Source: JADLCB01 sp964398315
Lineage (GTDB): Bacteria > Planctomycetota > Phycisphaerae > Tepidisphaerales > Tepidisphaeraceae
DNA length: 64,000 nucleotides
Direction: 5' to 3'
NCBI GenBank assembly: GCA_964398315.1
Contig: CAYNMV010000017.1
Coordinates: forward strand, 1 to 64,000
In this document: positions 26,483 to 35,162 of the stretch, one piece after another
Numbering within the stretch: position 1 is the stretch's first letter
Layout of the letters: every line of letters starts with the position of its first letter
Notes under the pieces: model-generated
Database searches by the model: none
The model's input: only the letters and a program-made list of their open reading frames with translations
What the model was told of the DNA's origin: nothing
Position numbers and translations under genes: made by a program

Positions 26483-27781
26483 ATGGAACCGATCCTGACG
26501 GATGATCCGCTGCGCTGCCTGACCGTTGGTTCGGCGGATGCCGATGTGGTGGGGACCGACCAGCGGGCGATTCAGATCGCCGTTGATGCCCTGGCCCTGC
26601 GGGGCGGCGGGGTTGTGCGCCTGCTGCCGGGGGAATATGAACTGATCGATGCGGTGCACCTGCGCAGCAATATCGCGCTGATCGGGACGCCGGGGCAGGT
26701 CCTGCTGCGACGCGGACCATCGCCGATCAGCCCGCTGGTTGAGGATGCCGACATCGGTGAAAAGCAGGTGCGGCCGCGCCATCCCGAGGGCTTTCGCGTG
26801 GGCATGGGGGTGATGTTTCGGTGTCGTGGCCACACCGGCGGCACCCAGACCATGCCGCTGTTCATCACCGCCATTCGCGATGGTGTGCTGCATCTCAATG
26901 ATTACATCCCTGCCGATTTCAGCGCGGAAGCCGGAACGGAGCTGATTGGGTACACACCGCTGATCCACGGTTTTGAGGCTGAGAATGTGCGGATCGAGGG
27001 GCTGAATTTGGATGGCCGCCCACCCGATCCGCCGGCGGAGCTGGCGGGCGTGTGGGGGGGGAACATCTATCTCCGCCGCTGCCACAACAGCATCCTGCGC
27101 GATATCGATTCATCCGGCTGCTATGGGGATGGCATCCGCATCGGCCAGACGCAGCATGTGCTGATCGAACGCTGCCGGTGCCACGACAATACCGAGTATG
27201 GCCTGCACGCCGGCTCGCACAGCACGAACGTGGTTGTGCGCGCCTGCGAGATCGACGGGAACGGATCGGATGGGCTATACATCTGCTGGGGCATCCGCCA
27301 CAGTCGATTCGAGCACAATCACCTGCACCACAATGGCCACATCAAGCATCGCAGCGGCCTGTCAATCGGCCACAAAGACACCGACAACCTGATCGCCCAC
27401 ACTCACATCCACGACAATCACAAGCACGGCATCTGCTTCCGCGAGAAGACGGCGGCCAACGGCGCCCACCGCAATCAGGTCATCGCCAATCGCATCGAAA
27501 ACAACGGAGCGCCCTGGGAGAAGGTGCCGGCATGGCTTGGCCACCTGCCGCGGCAGACCCTTGTGGGCACGGGTGTGTATGTAAGCGGCATCACACATGA
27601 TCTGCTGTTCGAACGCAATCAGGTGCGCGAAACCCGCCGTGGCGACCAGCGCCATCAGCGCATTGGCTTCTACTTCGCCCCCGGCACCGATCGCATGGAG
27701 ATGCGCGACAACCAGATCGAAGGCCATCCTGATCACGATGTGCTCGATCATCGCATGCTTCCCGGCGGCAGTGCGGAATGA
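26483..27781 (+). CDS. Cytoplasmic right-handed beta-helix protein
   Basis: The 432-residue protein has no signal peptide. The opening DQRAIQIAVDALALRGGGVVRLLPGEYELIDAVHLRSNIALIG is the standard first rung of pectate-lyase-superfamily or GH28-like beta helices. Rungs with Asn/His turns continue to the end: NSILRDIDSSGCYGDGIRIGQTQHVLIERCRCHDNTEYGLHAG, NVVVRACEIDGNGSDGLYI, NLIAHTHIHDNHKHGICF. Many His residues are present (HNHLHHNGHIKHRSG). It is the last gene of the sulfatase operon (52 bp after the isomerase). It could be a lyase, epimerase or glycosidase; no catalytic motif is decisive. Confidence 0.8.
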   Translation: MEPILTDDPLRCLTVGSADADVVGTDQRAIQIAVDALALRGGGVVRLLPGEYELIDAVHLRSNIALIGTPGQVLLRRGPSPISPLVEDADIGEKQVRPRHPEGFRVGMGVMFRCRGHTGGTQTMPLFITAIRDGVLHLNDYIPADFSAEAGTELIGYTPLIHGFEAENVRIEGLNLDGRPPDPPAELAGVWGGNIYLRRCHNSILRDIDSSGCYGDGIRIGQTQHVLIERCRCHDNTEYGLHAGSHSTNVVVRACEIDGNGSDGLYICWGIRHSRFEHNHLHHNGHIKHRSGLSIGHKDTDNLIAHTHIHDNHKHGICFREKTAANGAHRNQVIANRIENNGAPWEKVPAWLGHLPRQTLVGTGVYVSGITHDLLFERNQVRETRRGDQRHQRIGFYFAPGTDRMEMRDNQIEGHPDHDVLDHRMLPGGSAE

Positions 27782-28038
27782 CCGCCCGGCGGGACGCAGT
27801 AAGCGGCCTCAACCAGCATAGCGCAATCCTTTCACGCACCGGCGGCTCTCGGCGCGCCGGCTGACCTCGCCTGGTTACAGCCACGGCTTGGGGTGTTGGG
27901 GTGGGCTTTGTCGTGGACAAAGGGTTCTTTCATCGCTAAGGTGCGGGCCTGCAATTCCAGGGAAGCGAGCACTTGGACCCGGCCCCCCGGGTTCGGGCGG
28001 AATGGGTGTGTTTTCGTTATCTCAAGGGCTGTGGTGAT

Positions 28039-28260
28039 ATGAAGCAGTTGCTGCCGGATCGCGTGGAATTGTCGATTCTTGCCGTTATGGCGTTGCTGTG
28101 TGCGGGGGTGGTCAGTGAGGGGGTCAATCCCGACTATCTGCTGGCGGTGCTGGCGATTCCGCTGTTCATCACGTCTGCGGTGATGGGCCTGCGGCGGAAC
28201 TGGCGGCTGACCGAGGCGCCGGAGTCGGTGGAGGAGCCTCACGGCGGCCAGCAGGCGTGA
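28039..28260 (+). CDS. Small two-helix membrane protein
   Basis: The 73-residue protein has two hydrophobic helices (SILAVMALLCAGVVSEG and LLAVLAIPLFITSAVMGL) joined by a short acidic loop (VNPDY) and a charged tail. ATG 28039 is preferred because earlier starts add a non-hydrophobic basic stretch with no ribosome site. It ends 16 bp before the SulP gene and is probably co-transcribed with it. Function unknown. Confidence 0.6.
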   Translation: MKQLLPDRVELSILAVMALLCAGVVSEGVNPDYLLAVLAIPLFITSAVMGLRRNWRLTEAPESVEEPHGGQQA

Positions 28261-28276
28261 GCGTAGCGAATCTGCA

Positions 28277-30091
28277 ATGACCTGGCCCGCCTCATCGACC
28301 ACGCTGCTCGATCCATTCAAGCCGCCGCTGCGGGCTGCCCGCTCGTACTCGTTTTACAAGCTGCGAAAAGACCTGGTTGCGGGGTTGACGGTCGCCGTGG
28401 TTGATGTGCCGCAGGCGATGGCCTATGCGCTGATCGCCGGGGTTCCGCCGGAGTACGGCATCTACACCTCGATGATCCAGGGGGTGCTGGGGGCGCTGCT
28501 CAGCAGTTGTGAGCACCTGACCACGGGCCCAACCAACACCCAGAGCCTGCTGATCGCCTCGGCGGTGTCCCGTGTGGCGGCGATGTCCGGCCATCCGGTG
28601 GATGGGCCGCAGTATCTGTCGCTTTATCTCAATCTTGTCTTTGCCCTGACCCTCATCAAGGGGCTGATTCAGCTCGGTTTTGCCGCTCTGCGTCTGGGGG
28701 ACATGGTGCGCTATGTCAGCCGCAGCGTGATTGTCGGCGTGACCTCAGGCGCGGGGGTGCTGATCATTGTCGGGCAGTTGGCGCCGTTCCTGGGTATCGG
28801 CCTGGAGCCTCGCTCCAGGGATGACTGGTGGGGCATTGTGGGCCAGCTCCAGCGCATGTGGCCACACTTTGGCGAGGTGCATGCCGGGGCGCTGGGGCTG
28901 GGGCTGCTGACGATCGCCATTGTCATCGGCATGCGGCTGATCAACCGCATGCTCCCCGGGGCGCTGGTGGCGGTGATTGCCGCGGCAGGGCTGGTGGCCT
29001 TTACTGACTGGGTTCCGGCGGAGCTGCGCGTCAGGGCGATCACCGCGAAGCTGCCTCCGCTGCATGTGCCGCAGGTATCCGTCAGCGATGTGCGCGAGCT
29101 GCTGGGCGGGGCACTGGCCCTGGCGACGCTGGGGATCCTCGAATCGGTTGCAATCGGCAAGACGCTGGCCAGCAAGGCCGGCGAGCGGATCAACCCCAAC
29201 CAGGAGTTCTTTGCCCAGGGCCTGACCAACGCCGTCTCCAGCTTTTTCAGTTGCATTCCCGGCTCCGGCTCGTTCAGCCGATCGGCCCTGGACTACGATG
29301 CCGGTGCCCAGAGCCGCTTTGCCGCGGTCTTCAACGCCGCGTTCGTTGGCGCCATCTTCTTCCTGCTGGCCGAGCAGGCGCAGTACATCCCGCTGTCAGC
29401 GCTGGCGGGCGTGCTGTTCGTGATTGCCTGGGGACTGATTGACTGGCGCTACATGATGCGGATCGCCCGCTCCAGCCAGTCGGATGCGGCGGTCTGTCTC
29501 ACGACCTTCATTGCCACCCTGGTTGCACCGCTGGAATACGCCATCTTTATCGGGATTTTGCTGAACATCGGGCTGTTCCTGCGCAAGGCCAGCCGGCTGC
29601 ACCTGAATCGGATGGTGCATAAGGAGGGTGGTCCGTTCGTGGAGATGCCCATCCACGACCGCGTGGGCCACGAGCAGGTGCTGTTCCTGCAACTCGAAGG
29701 CGATCTGTTTTTCGCCGTGGCCGATGAACTGCAGGACCGCCTCCAGGTGATTCTGGACAGCCCGGTGACGGTCGTCATCTTCCGCCTGAAGCGCACCCAC
29801 ATGATCGACACGACTGTGCTGGATGTGCTGGAGGACTTCGTCGAGGACATGAAACGGCGTAACCGCCATGTCATTCTGTGCGGCGTGAAGACGGAACTGA
29901 TGCGCATCCTTCAGCGCTATGGGCTGGTGGGCCTGATCGGCCGCGACAACGTTTTCCCCGCCGGCGATAACGTCTTCAGCAGCGCCAAGGCCGCCCTGAA
30001 CCGCGCTCGCGAGCTGGTTGCCCGCTCGATCGACCTCAAGCCCATCCAGGATGAGCTGCAAAAGGAAGAGGCGATCACCTATGAAATATGA
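28277..30091 (+). CDS. SulP-family anion permease with STAS domain
   Basis: The 604-residue protein has the SulP layout. It opens LRKDLVAGLTVAVVDVPQAMAYALIAGVPPEYGIYTSMI, the SulP signature region, and has about 11-14 transmembrane helices to residue 440. It contains FSCIPGSGSFSRSALDYDAGAQSRFA. A C-terminal STAS domain (about 465-590) contains VVIFRLKRTHMIDTTVLDVLEDF. Family members carry sulfate, bicarbonate or other anions. Its position after the sulfatase operon is consistent with handling released sulfate, but bicarbonate transport is equally possible from sequence. Confidence 0.9.
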   Translation: MTWPASSTTLLDPFKPPLRAARSYSFYKLRKDLVAGLTVAVVDVPQAMAYALIAGVPPEYGIYTSMIQGVLGALLSSCEHLTTGPTNTQSLLIASAVSRVAAMSGHPVDGPQYLSLYLNLVFALTLIKGLIQLGFAALRLGDMVRYVSRSVIVGVTSGAGVLIIVGQLAPFLGIGLEPRSRDDWWGIVGQLQRMWPHFGEVHAGALGLGLLTIAIVIGMRLINRMLPGALVAVIAAAGLVAFTDWVPAELRVRAITAKLPPLHVPQVSVSDVRELLGGALALATLGILESVAIGKTLASKAGERINPNQEFFAQGLTNAVSSFFSCIPGSGSFSRSALDYDAGAQSRFAAVFNAAFVGAIFFLLAEQAQYIPLSALAGVLFVIAWGLIDWRYMMRIARSSQSDAAVCLTTFIATLVAPLEYAIFIGILLNIGLFLRKASRLHLNRMVHKEGGPFVEMPIHDRVGHEQVLFLQLEGDLFFAVADELQDRLQVILDSPVTVVIFRLKRTHMIDTTVLDVLEDFVEDMKRRNRHVILCGVKTELMRILQRYGLVGLIGRDNVFPAGDNVFSSAKAALNRARELVARSIDLKPIQDELQKEEAITYEI

Positions 30092-30092
30092 A

Positions 30093-30121
30093 CGGGCAGC
30101 GGCCGGTGGGTCCGCTGCCCG
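30093..30121 (+). terminator. Hairpin after the SulP gene
   Basis: CGGGCAGCGG pairs perfectly with CCGCTGCCCG around a 9-base loop, one base past the SulP stop. It lies between convergent genes (folE ends at 30157) and may serve both. No T-run is present. Confidence 0.5.
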
Positions 30122-30156
30122 GGTACTGAGCCTGCACGCCCTCGCCGCCTGTCCCT

Positions 30157-30804
30157 TTACTCGCCGTGGATCAAAGACAGCACTTCCGACCGGCTTGAGG
30201 GGTTCTTCTTGAAGATGCCGCGCAGGGCGCTGGTGACCATGACGCTGCCGGGCTTGCGGGCGCCGCGGATGGTCATGCAGGTGTGGGTGGCTTCAATGAC
30301 GCAGACCGCGCCCAGCGGCCGCAGCTCCTCCATCAGGGCATCGGCGATCTGGCCAGTCATGCGCTCCTGTACCTGTGGCCGGCGGGCAAATCCCTCGACC
30401 AGCCGCGCCAGCTTGCTCAGCCCCACCACCCGGCCATCCGGCAGGTAGGCCACGTGCGCCCGGCCGGTAAACGGCAGCAGGTGATGCTCGCACAGCGAGT
30501 GGAAGGGGATATCCCGCAGCAGCACCACCTCGTCATAGCGCTCATGGAAGACGGTGCGCAGGTGTTCCTTGGGATCGGTGCGCAAGCCGGCCATCAGCTC
30601 GGCATACGAGCGCGCCACGCGATTGGGCGTCTGCACCAGCCCCTCGCGATCCGGGTCCTCGCCGATCGCCAGCAGGATCTCTCGCACCGCCCGCTCGATG
30701 CGCGGAATGTCCACCTGGGCATACGGCATTTCGGGCGGCATGGCGTCGCTGGCATCTTCATCGTGATCGAATGCGCCGCTGCCGGGCGCGGGGTTCGTTC
30801 CCAT
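30157..30804 (-). CDS. folE: GTP cyclohydrolase I
   Basis: The 215-residue protein converts GTP to 7,8-dihydroneopterin triphosphate, the first step of folate and pterin synthesis. Visible motifs are the N-terminal helix region IERAVREILLAIGEDPDREGLVQTPNRVARSYAELMAGL, the zinc and active-site segment FHSLCEHHLLPFTGRAHVAYLPDG, VVGLSKLARLVEGFARRPQVQERMTGQIAD, and THTCMTIRGARKPGS with the second zinc Cys. Length and motifs match the FolE1 type. The N-terminal 30 residues are acidic and probably disordered; the start at 30804 is not strongly supported and a later one is possible. The divergent gene is an SDR at 30942. Confidence 0.96.
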   Translation of the reverse strand: MGTNPAPGSGAFDHDEDASDAMPPEMPYAQVDIPRIERAVREILLAIGEDPDREGLVQTPNRVARSYAELMAGLRTDPKEHLRTVFHERYDEVVLLRDIPFHSLCEHHLLPFTGRAHVAYLPDGRVVGLSKLARLVEGFARRPQVQERMTGQIADALMEELRPLGAVCVIEATHTCMTIRGARKPGSVMVTSALRGIFKKNPSSRSEVLSLIHGE

Positions 30805-30941
30805 TCGTCCTTTCCTTCGTTGTAAAGTGTTCCGCGTCGAAAACAGCCATTATAGGCGCAAAGCCGTGCCTCACCCATGCTGGCGGGTGGGCAATTGGCC
30901 GCGCCAACTTTATGATACAACCCAACACCAACGGAGACCGC

Positions 30942-31946
30942 ATGCGCATCCTGATTATCGGCGGAACGGGGCTGATCAGCCGGGGCATCGTCAAACACCT
31001 GCTCGACCGCAAGGCCGACATCACCATGTTCAACCGCGGCCAGCGCGAGAACCCGCTGCCGCCCAGTGTCCGGCTGATCCCCGGCGACCGCAACGACCCG
31101 GCCCAGCTTCGCCGGACGCTGGACGGGGGGCGGTACGATGTGGTCATTGACATGGTCTGCTTCACCCCCCAGCAGGCCGAGGCGGCGGTGAGCATCTTCG
31201 GCGGGCAGTGCGAGCAGTACATTTTTTGCTCGACCGTCTGCACCTATGGCGTCAAGATCCCGCCGCAGGTGGTGGTTGATGAGACCTTCCCGCAGGAGCC
31301 GATCAGTGAATACGGCCGCAACAAGCTTGCCTGCGAGCGTATTTTCATGCGGGCCGCCGAGGAGCGCGAATTTTCCACCACCATCATCCGTCCCAGCAGC
31401 ACCTATGGCCCCGGCGGGCACCTGATTGACAACCTGGAGTACAACGCGGTGGCGTGGGATCGCATCGAAAAGGGCCTGCCGGTGCTGTGCGCGGGTGATG
31501 GGCTGGGGCTGTGGGTCAGCACGCATCGCGACGATGTCGGCAAGCTGTTTGCCTACGCCTGCCTGAACCTCAAGACCTACGATGAGGCCTTCAACGCCAC
31601 GCGCGAGGAGAACTTCACCTGGCGCGATTTTTACCGCGAGGGAGCTGCGGCCCTGGGCAAAAAGGCGCAGCTTCTGTTCATGCCCGCCCAGTGGATCATC
31701 GACCATGATCCCAAGCGCTTCAGCCTCCTGCGGGAAATTACCCGGTATCACGGCGCCTACACCAGCGCCAAGGCCCGCAAGGTCGTGCGCAAGTTCCGCT
31801 GCGAGATCGGCTTTGAGCAGGGTGCCCGCGAAACCATCGAAGACCTCAAGCGGCGAAATGCCTTCCCCAACAGCGATGGCGACACCCTCTACAACCAGAT
31901 GGTCGAAAAGGCCCTGAAGGCCGGTGTGCAGCCAGTGGAGGTGTGA
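30942..31946 (+). CDS. NAD-dependent epimerase/dehydratase (atypical SDR)
   Basis: The 334-residue protein starts at ATG 30942, with GGAG six bases upstream; ATG 30912 is a less likely alternative. It opens MRILIIGGTGLISRGIVKHLLDRKADITMFNRGQ, a nucleotide-binding GxxGxxS-type loop. The pattern continues DVVIDMVCFTPQQAEAAVSIFGGQCEQYIFCSTVCTYG. The loop matches the atypical SDR subgroup related to chloroplast RNA-binding and isoflavone-reductase-like proteins, common in bacteria without a known reaction. Later it has RPSSTYGPGGHL and a substrate-contact region around FTWRDFYREG. Substrate unknown. Confidence 0.8.
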   Translation: MRILIIGGTGLISRGIVKHLLDRKADITMFNRGQRENPLPPSVRLIPGDRNDPAQLRRTLDGGRYDVVIDMVCFTPQQAEAAVSIFGGQCEQYIFCSTVCTYGVKIPPQVVVDETFPQEPISEYGRNKLACERIFMRAAEEREFSTTIIRPSSTYGPGGHLIDNLEYNAVAWDRIEKGLPVLCAGDGLGLWVSTHRDDVGKLFAYACLNLKTYDEAFNATREENFTWRDFYREGAAALGKKAQLLFMPAQWIIDHDPKRFSLLREITRYHGAYTSAKARKVVRKFRCEIGFEQGARETIEDLKRRNAFPNSDGDTLYNQMVEKALKAGVQPVEV

Positions 31947-32057
31947 GGCGGCCTGCCAGTGATTCCTGCACGACGCGCCCCCCCGGCGGGCCGCCCGTGC
32001 CGCGAGACAGGCCACAGGAGGCAGGCGATGGCGCCGCCGCGCAGGATCCGGTGCCTT

Positions 32058-32543
32058 CTACGAACTGGTCGTGTCGTCCTGCTCGATCTCGTTCAGGTAG
32101 GTCAGGGCGCGTTCGAGCTCGTTCTTGAGGTGTCGCACACGCAGCAGACTCTTGACGCGCGTCAGCAGCTCGAACTTGTTGACCGGCTTGGAGACGAAGT
32201 CATCCGTGCCGCACTCGCTGGCCTGCTCGATGTCGCCCAGCTCGTTGAGTGCGGTCACCATCAGGATCTGGATATCCTTGGTGGCCGGATCGCTCTTGAG
32301 CTTGCGGCAGACCTGGAAGCCGCTCATGCGCGGCATCATGATGTCCAGCAGGATCAGGTCCGGGTTGTGCTCGGCCACCTTCTCCAGCGCTTCAACCCCA
32401 TCGGCGGCGGTGATGATCTTCACTGGCAGCGACTCCAGGAACGCCTGAAGCAGTTCCACGTTCTGCGCGTTGTCATCGACGATCAGCACCGTCGAAGGGG
32501 GAAGGGCATTGTTGTCAACCGGTGGCGTCGATTCCTGCGTCAT
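32058..32543 (-). CDS. Single-domain response regulator
   Basis: The 161-residue protein is a CheY-like receiver with all key residues: acidic pair Asp23-Asp24 in VLIVDDNAQN, phosphoacceptor Asp67 in LILLDIMMP, Thr97 in LMVTALN, and Lys119 in DFVSKP. No output domain follows. About 40 C-terminal residues (RVKSLLRVRHLKNELERALTYLNEIEQDD) form a probable helix or coiled coil. It therefore likely works by protein contact or phosphotransfer. No histidine kinase lies nearby. It sits 22 bp downstream of the glycosyltransferase-like gene and may be co-transcribed with it. Confidence 0.92.
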   Translation of the reverse strand: MTQESTPPVDNNALPPSTVLIVDDNAQNVELLQAFLESLPVKIITAADGVEALEKVAEHNPDLILLDIMMPRMSGFQVCRKLKSDPATKDIQILMVTALNELGDIEQASECGTDDFVSKPVNKFELLTRVKSLLRVRHLKNELERALTYLNEIEQDDTTSS

Positions 32544-32565
32544 AATCTCATCTCGGGTAAAGGCA

Positions 32566-33270
32566 TCAGTCCGGCGGGCCGTCTTGGGGCGGCATCAAGG
32601 GCGCGAGGGCGGCCAGCAGCGCTCGATCGGCTGCATCGCCCGAGGTCTGCAGCCGGTCGATCAGTCGCCGCAGATCGGCGATGTGGTCCACATCCTCCCA
32701 CCCATCGGCCAGCGCCAGCGAATACTGCAGGCGCCCGGCCCGCTCGATCGTCTGGTGCGCCTCGCGGCCGCTGGACCAGTCGATCCCTGTCAGCAGTGCT
32801 TCGGCATCGACCGCCCGGCCCAGACCCAGGCACCAGTAGCCACCATCGGCACAGGGGCCGAGGGTGACATCGGCCTGCACCATCAGGCAGGCTGCGCTCA
32901 GAAGATGATCGGCTGGCAGGTCGGGCGAGTCAACGCCCAGAAACAGCCCACGCGCCCAGCGCGATGACACCGCCGCATGCGCCCGCGCCATGCGCTGTCC
33001 CAGGTCGCCTTCTCCCTGCGGCAGCAGGGTCACGGCAGCGCCGCCGATCTCATCCAGCAGCCGGGCAAAATCATGGCGCGCCCCGGGCGGATCAAAGCAG
33101 ACCACCAGCTCCCCCGGCCGCAACGCGATCAGTTTCTGCAGGGTGTGCCGCAGGAACAGATCGTGCACCTTCGCCGCCGCCTCGGCCGACAGCGCTGGCT
33201 GCAGGCGCGTCTTCACCGCGCCCGGCGCTGGGTATTTGGTCATCAGGATAATGGCCAGTGTGTCAAACAT
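32566..33270 (-). CDS. TIGR04282 / DUF2064-type glycosyltransferase-like protein
   Basis: The 234-residue protein opens with MFDTLAIILMTKYPAPGAVKTRLQPALS, the hallmark of the DUF2064/TIGR04282 family of nucleotidyl- or glycosyltransferase-fold proteins. It has GLFLGVDSPDLPADHL (DxD-like site) and TLGPCADGGYWCLGLGRAV. Some members sit in arsenosugar or carotenoid-like clusters, but this neighbourhood shows no such genes. Reaction unknown. Confidence 0.82.
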   Translation of the reverse strand: MFDTLAIILMTKYPAPGAVKTRLQPALSAEAAAKVHDLFLRHTLQKLIALRPGELVVCFDPPGARHDFARLLDEIGGAAVTLLPQGEGDLGQRMARAHAAVSSRWARGLFLGVDSPDLPADHLLSAACLMVQADVTLGPCADGGYWCLGLGRAVDAEALLTGIDWSSGREAHQTIERAGRLQYSLALADGWEDVDHIADLRRLIDRLQTSGDAADRALLAALAPLMPPQDGPPD

Positions 33271-33393
33271 GCGCCTGGATCAGCATACCCGATCAGCCCC
33301 CCAGCGGGCCAAGCATCCGGCGGCATCCCGACTGCTTGCTCCAGGGGCGGCGGCGGTGGGTGTGGCTGGGCACATTCCGCAGGGTCGTGGGGA

Positions 33394-34209
33394 TTACGCC
33401 TCGGCAGTCCGGGCCCTGGCCGCCTGGGCGCGCTGTTCGCGGGCGGTTTGCCGGTTCTTGCCCCACGGCTGCTCGCGCGGGGTCTGGCGCGATACAGCCG
33501 GCAGGCCGCCGATGAGAATCAGGGCACGGCGGGGGATGTCGCTGTGGTTGGGCCCGGTGTAGTGCAGCGTGTAGCCGCCATGAAGGGTAGCGCCGCCAGG
33601 CGGCAGGGGGCAGGCGACGGCATCGCCGATGCGGTGCCGTTCATCGGGGTGCAGCTCCAGCGCGTGGATGCGCGGATCATCCCCGACCGGCCGGTGCCGC
33701 CAGATTTCCTGCGCTGCATGGCTGCGCGGCACGAACTGCATGCAGCCGTTTTCCAGTGTCGCCTCCTGCAACGGCACCCAGATGCTGATGGTGTGCGGAT
33801 AGTCCTTCATCGGATCCCAGTAGGCCGCATCCTGGTGCCAGGGGGTTTCCGCTCCGATGCGGGCAGGCTTGAAAATGGCGTGGGCAATGCTGCACGTTGC
33901 CTCAGCGCCAAACAGCGCCCGGCAGAGCTGTGTCGCGTTGGCCAGCAGAAGCGACTGGTTCATCTCCGGGGCGTAGCGGGCGGGATTGAGGATCTGCGGC
34001 AGGACCGCTTCCTTGCCTTCCTCATCAGTGCCGGCCAGATCGAACTGGTTTCCTTCCTCGCGCCCGGCCCGCTGGGCGAAGATGTGATCATAGCTTTCTC
34101 GCAATTGGGCCACGTCCGCCGGCGTGGTGAGGGCATCAATCGCGAGATACCCCTCGCGGTGGAAGAAGTCGACCTGGTCGGATGAGAGCTGAAAAGTGGG
34201 GGCGGTCAT
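33394..34209 (-). CDS. Phytanoyl-CoA dioxygenase (PhyH) family protein
   Basis: The 271-residue protein is an Fe(II)/2-oxoglutarate-dependent oxygenase by motif. It opens SSDQVDFFHREGYLAIDALTTPADVAQLR. It has WHQDAAYWD with the iron-binding His125-x-Asp127, ISIWVPLQEATLENGCMQFVPRSH, and GGATLHGGYTLHYTGPNHSDIPRRAL with the distal His (210 or 216) and probable oxoglutarate-binding Arg. In Planctomycetes the family is widely expanded and substrates are mostly unknown. The C-terminal 30 residues are Arg/Gln-rich and look disordered. Confidence 0.9.
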   Translation of the reverse strand: MTAPTFQLSSDQVDFFHREGYLAIDALTTPADVAQLRESYDHIFAQRAGREEGNQFDLAGTDEEGKEAVLPQILNPARYAPEMNQSLLLANATQLCRALFGAEATCSIAHAIFKPARIGAETPWHQDAAYWDPMKDYPHTISIWVPLQEATLENGCMQFVPRSHAAQEIWRHRPVGDDPRIHALELHPDERHRIGDAVACPLPPGGATLHGGYTLHYTGPNHSDIPRRALILIGGLPAVSRQTPREQPWGKNRQTAREQRAQAARARTAEA

Positions 34210-34389
34210 CGAGGCTCCTGTGGTGAAGGTTGATGGGACATGCGTGATGGGCGCATCGCAACGGTGGTGATGTATTCCCGCATCAATCGCGCGCTGGGCG
34301 CTCGCCCCAGCGGCCCGTCGTGAACTGTGCTGTCCTGCCGGTGATGGAGATCGCGGAACGGATGCCGTGATGCTCGGGCCCCATGATGC

Positions 34390-34671
34390 TCAGGCCCGCT
34401 GCCGAATGATCCAGATCATCCGCAGCCCGTACAGCAGGAGCGTTGCCAGCCCCAGGCCGGCCAGCACCGGCCAGAACAGCAGGTCAACACGGATCGCCAC
34501 ATCCTGCTGCCGGCTCAGCAGCTCATACAGGACATACATGAGCGTTGCCGCCCAGGGCAACTGCAAGGCGATCCGGCCCCGCCGGGTGGATAGTGCCTTC
34601 CAGGGATAGCACCAGCTGATCACGCAAAGCAGCATCGCCAGGATCAACAGGATGGACAGCGCGCCCTCCAT
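34390..34671 (-). CDS. Small membrane protein, unknown
   Basis: The 93-residue protein starts at ATG 34671, chosen because AAAGGAGG lies five bases upstream. Three hydrophobic segments are seen (ALSILLILAMLLCVISWCYPW, PWAATLMYVLYELL, LLFWPVLAGLGLATLLLYGLRMIWI). I do not recognise the family. Flanking gaps contain no partner in the same direction within 150 bp. Confidence 0.65.
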   Translation of the reverse strand: MEGALSILLILAMLLCVISWCYPWKALSTRRGRIALQLPWAATLMYVLYELLSRQQDVAIRVDLLFWPVLAGLGLATLLLYGLRMIWIIRQRA

Positions 34672-35162
34672 CACGGCCTCCTTTGAGGCAGGTTGCCCTG
34701 CGCCACCCGGCACTGCGCAGATAAGCCGAACCGTGGCGCTGAGCGCAGCGGCAGACAGGATAACAGAATCGTGCGAATCCATCATCCAGATAGCGCTGCC
34801 AGCACGCTGTTTCAAAGCAAGAATTGCCTGTCCCCGCCGTGGTACCACGACACACAAACAGCCTGCCCGGTGACCACCGAACGCAAAGCCGCGTCATTAC
34901 AGCACGGGTTCTCCTGCCATTTCCGGTGGCTGGAGCGGTTTACTGTTGATTCACATGCCAGTTCGTGACACGGGTTTGCATGTGCATGCAGGGCACATCG
35001 TCCGCACGGGTTGCAAACCCGTGCCACAAATACGCGCATTGGTCTGCCTTCCAAAATCCGAGCGGGGGGGCGTCGTGCCGCGGCAGGCAAACAGCCTGCC
35101 CAGCGGCGCCGATCTTCGGCATGTCATGCGCGCATTTACCAGGCAGCGTCCATTGGCTGATT
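34672..35162. repeat. Intergenic region with modular repeats
   Basis: About 490 bp without a gene. It contains a perfect hairpin (GCACGGGTT, loop GCA, AACCCGTGC) at 35004-35024, and a nearby broken copy (ACACGGGTTTGCATG from 34968). Two copies of ACAGCCTGCCC occur near 34857 and 35090. The segment around 34960-34985 (CAGTTCGTGACACGGG...GCATGT) resembles 54638-54665, which sits in front of a related hairpin at 54712-54734. These look like a dispersed intergenic repeat family. Confidence 0.55.
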
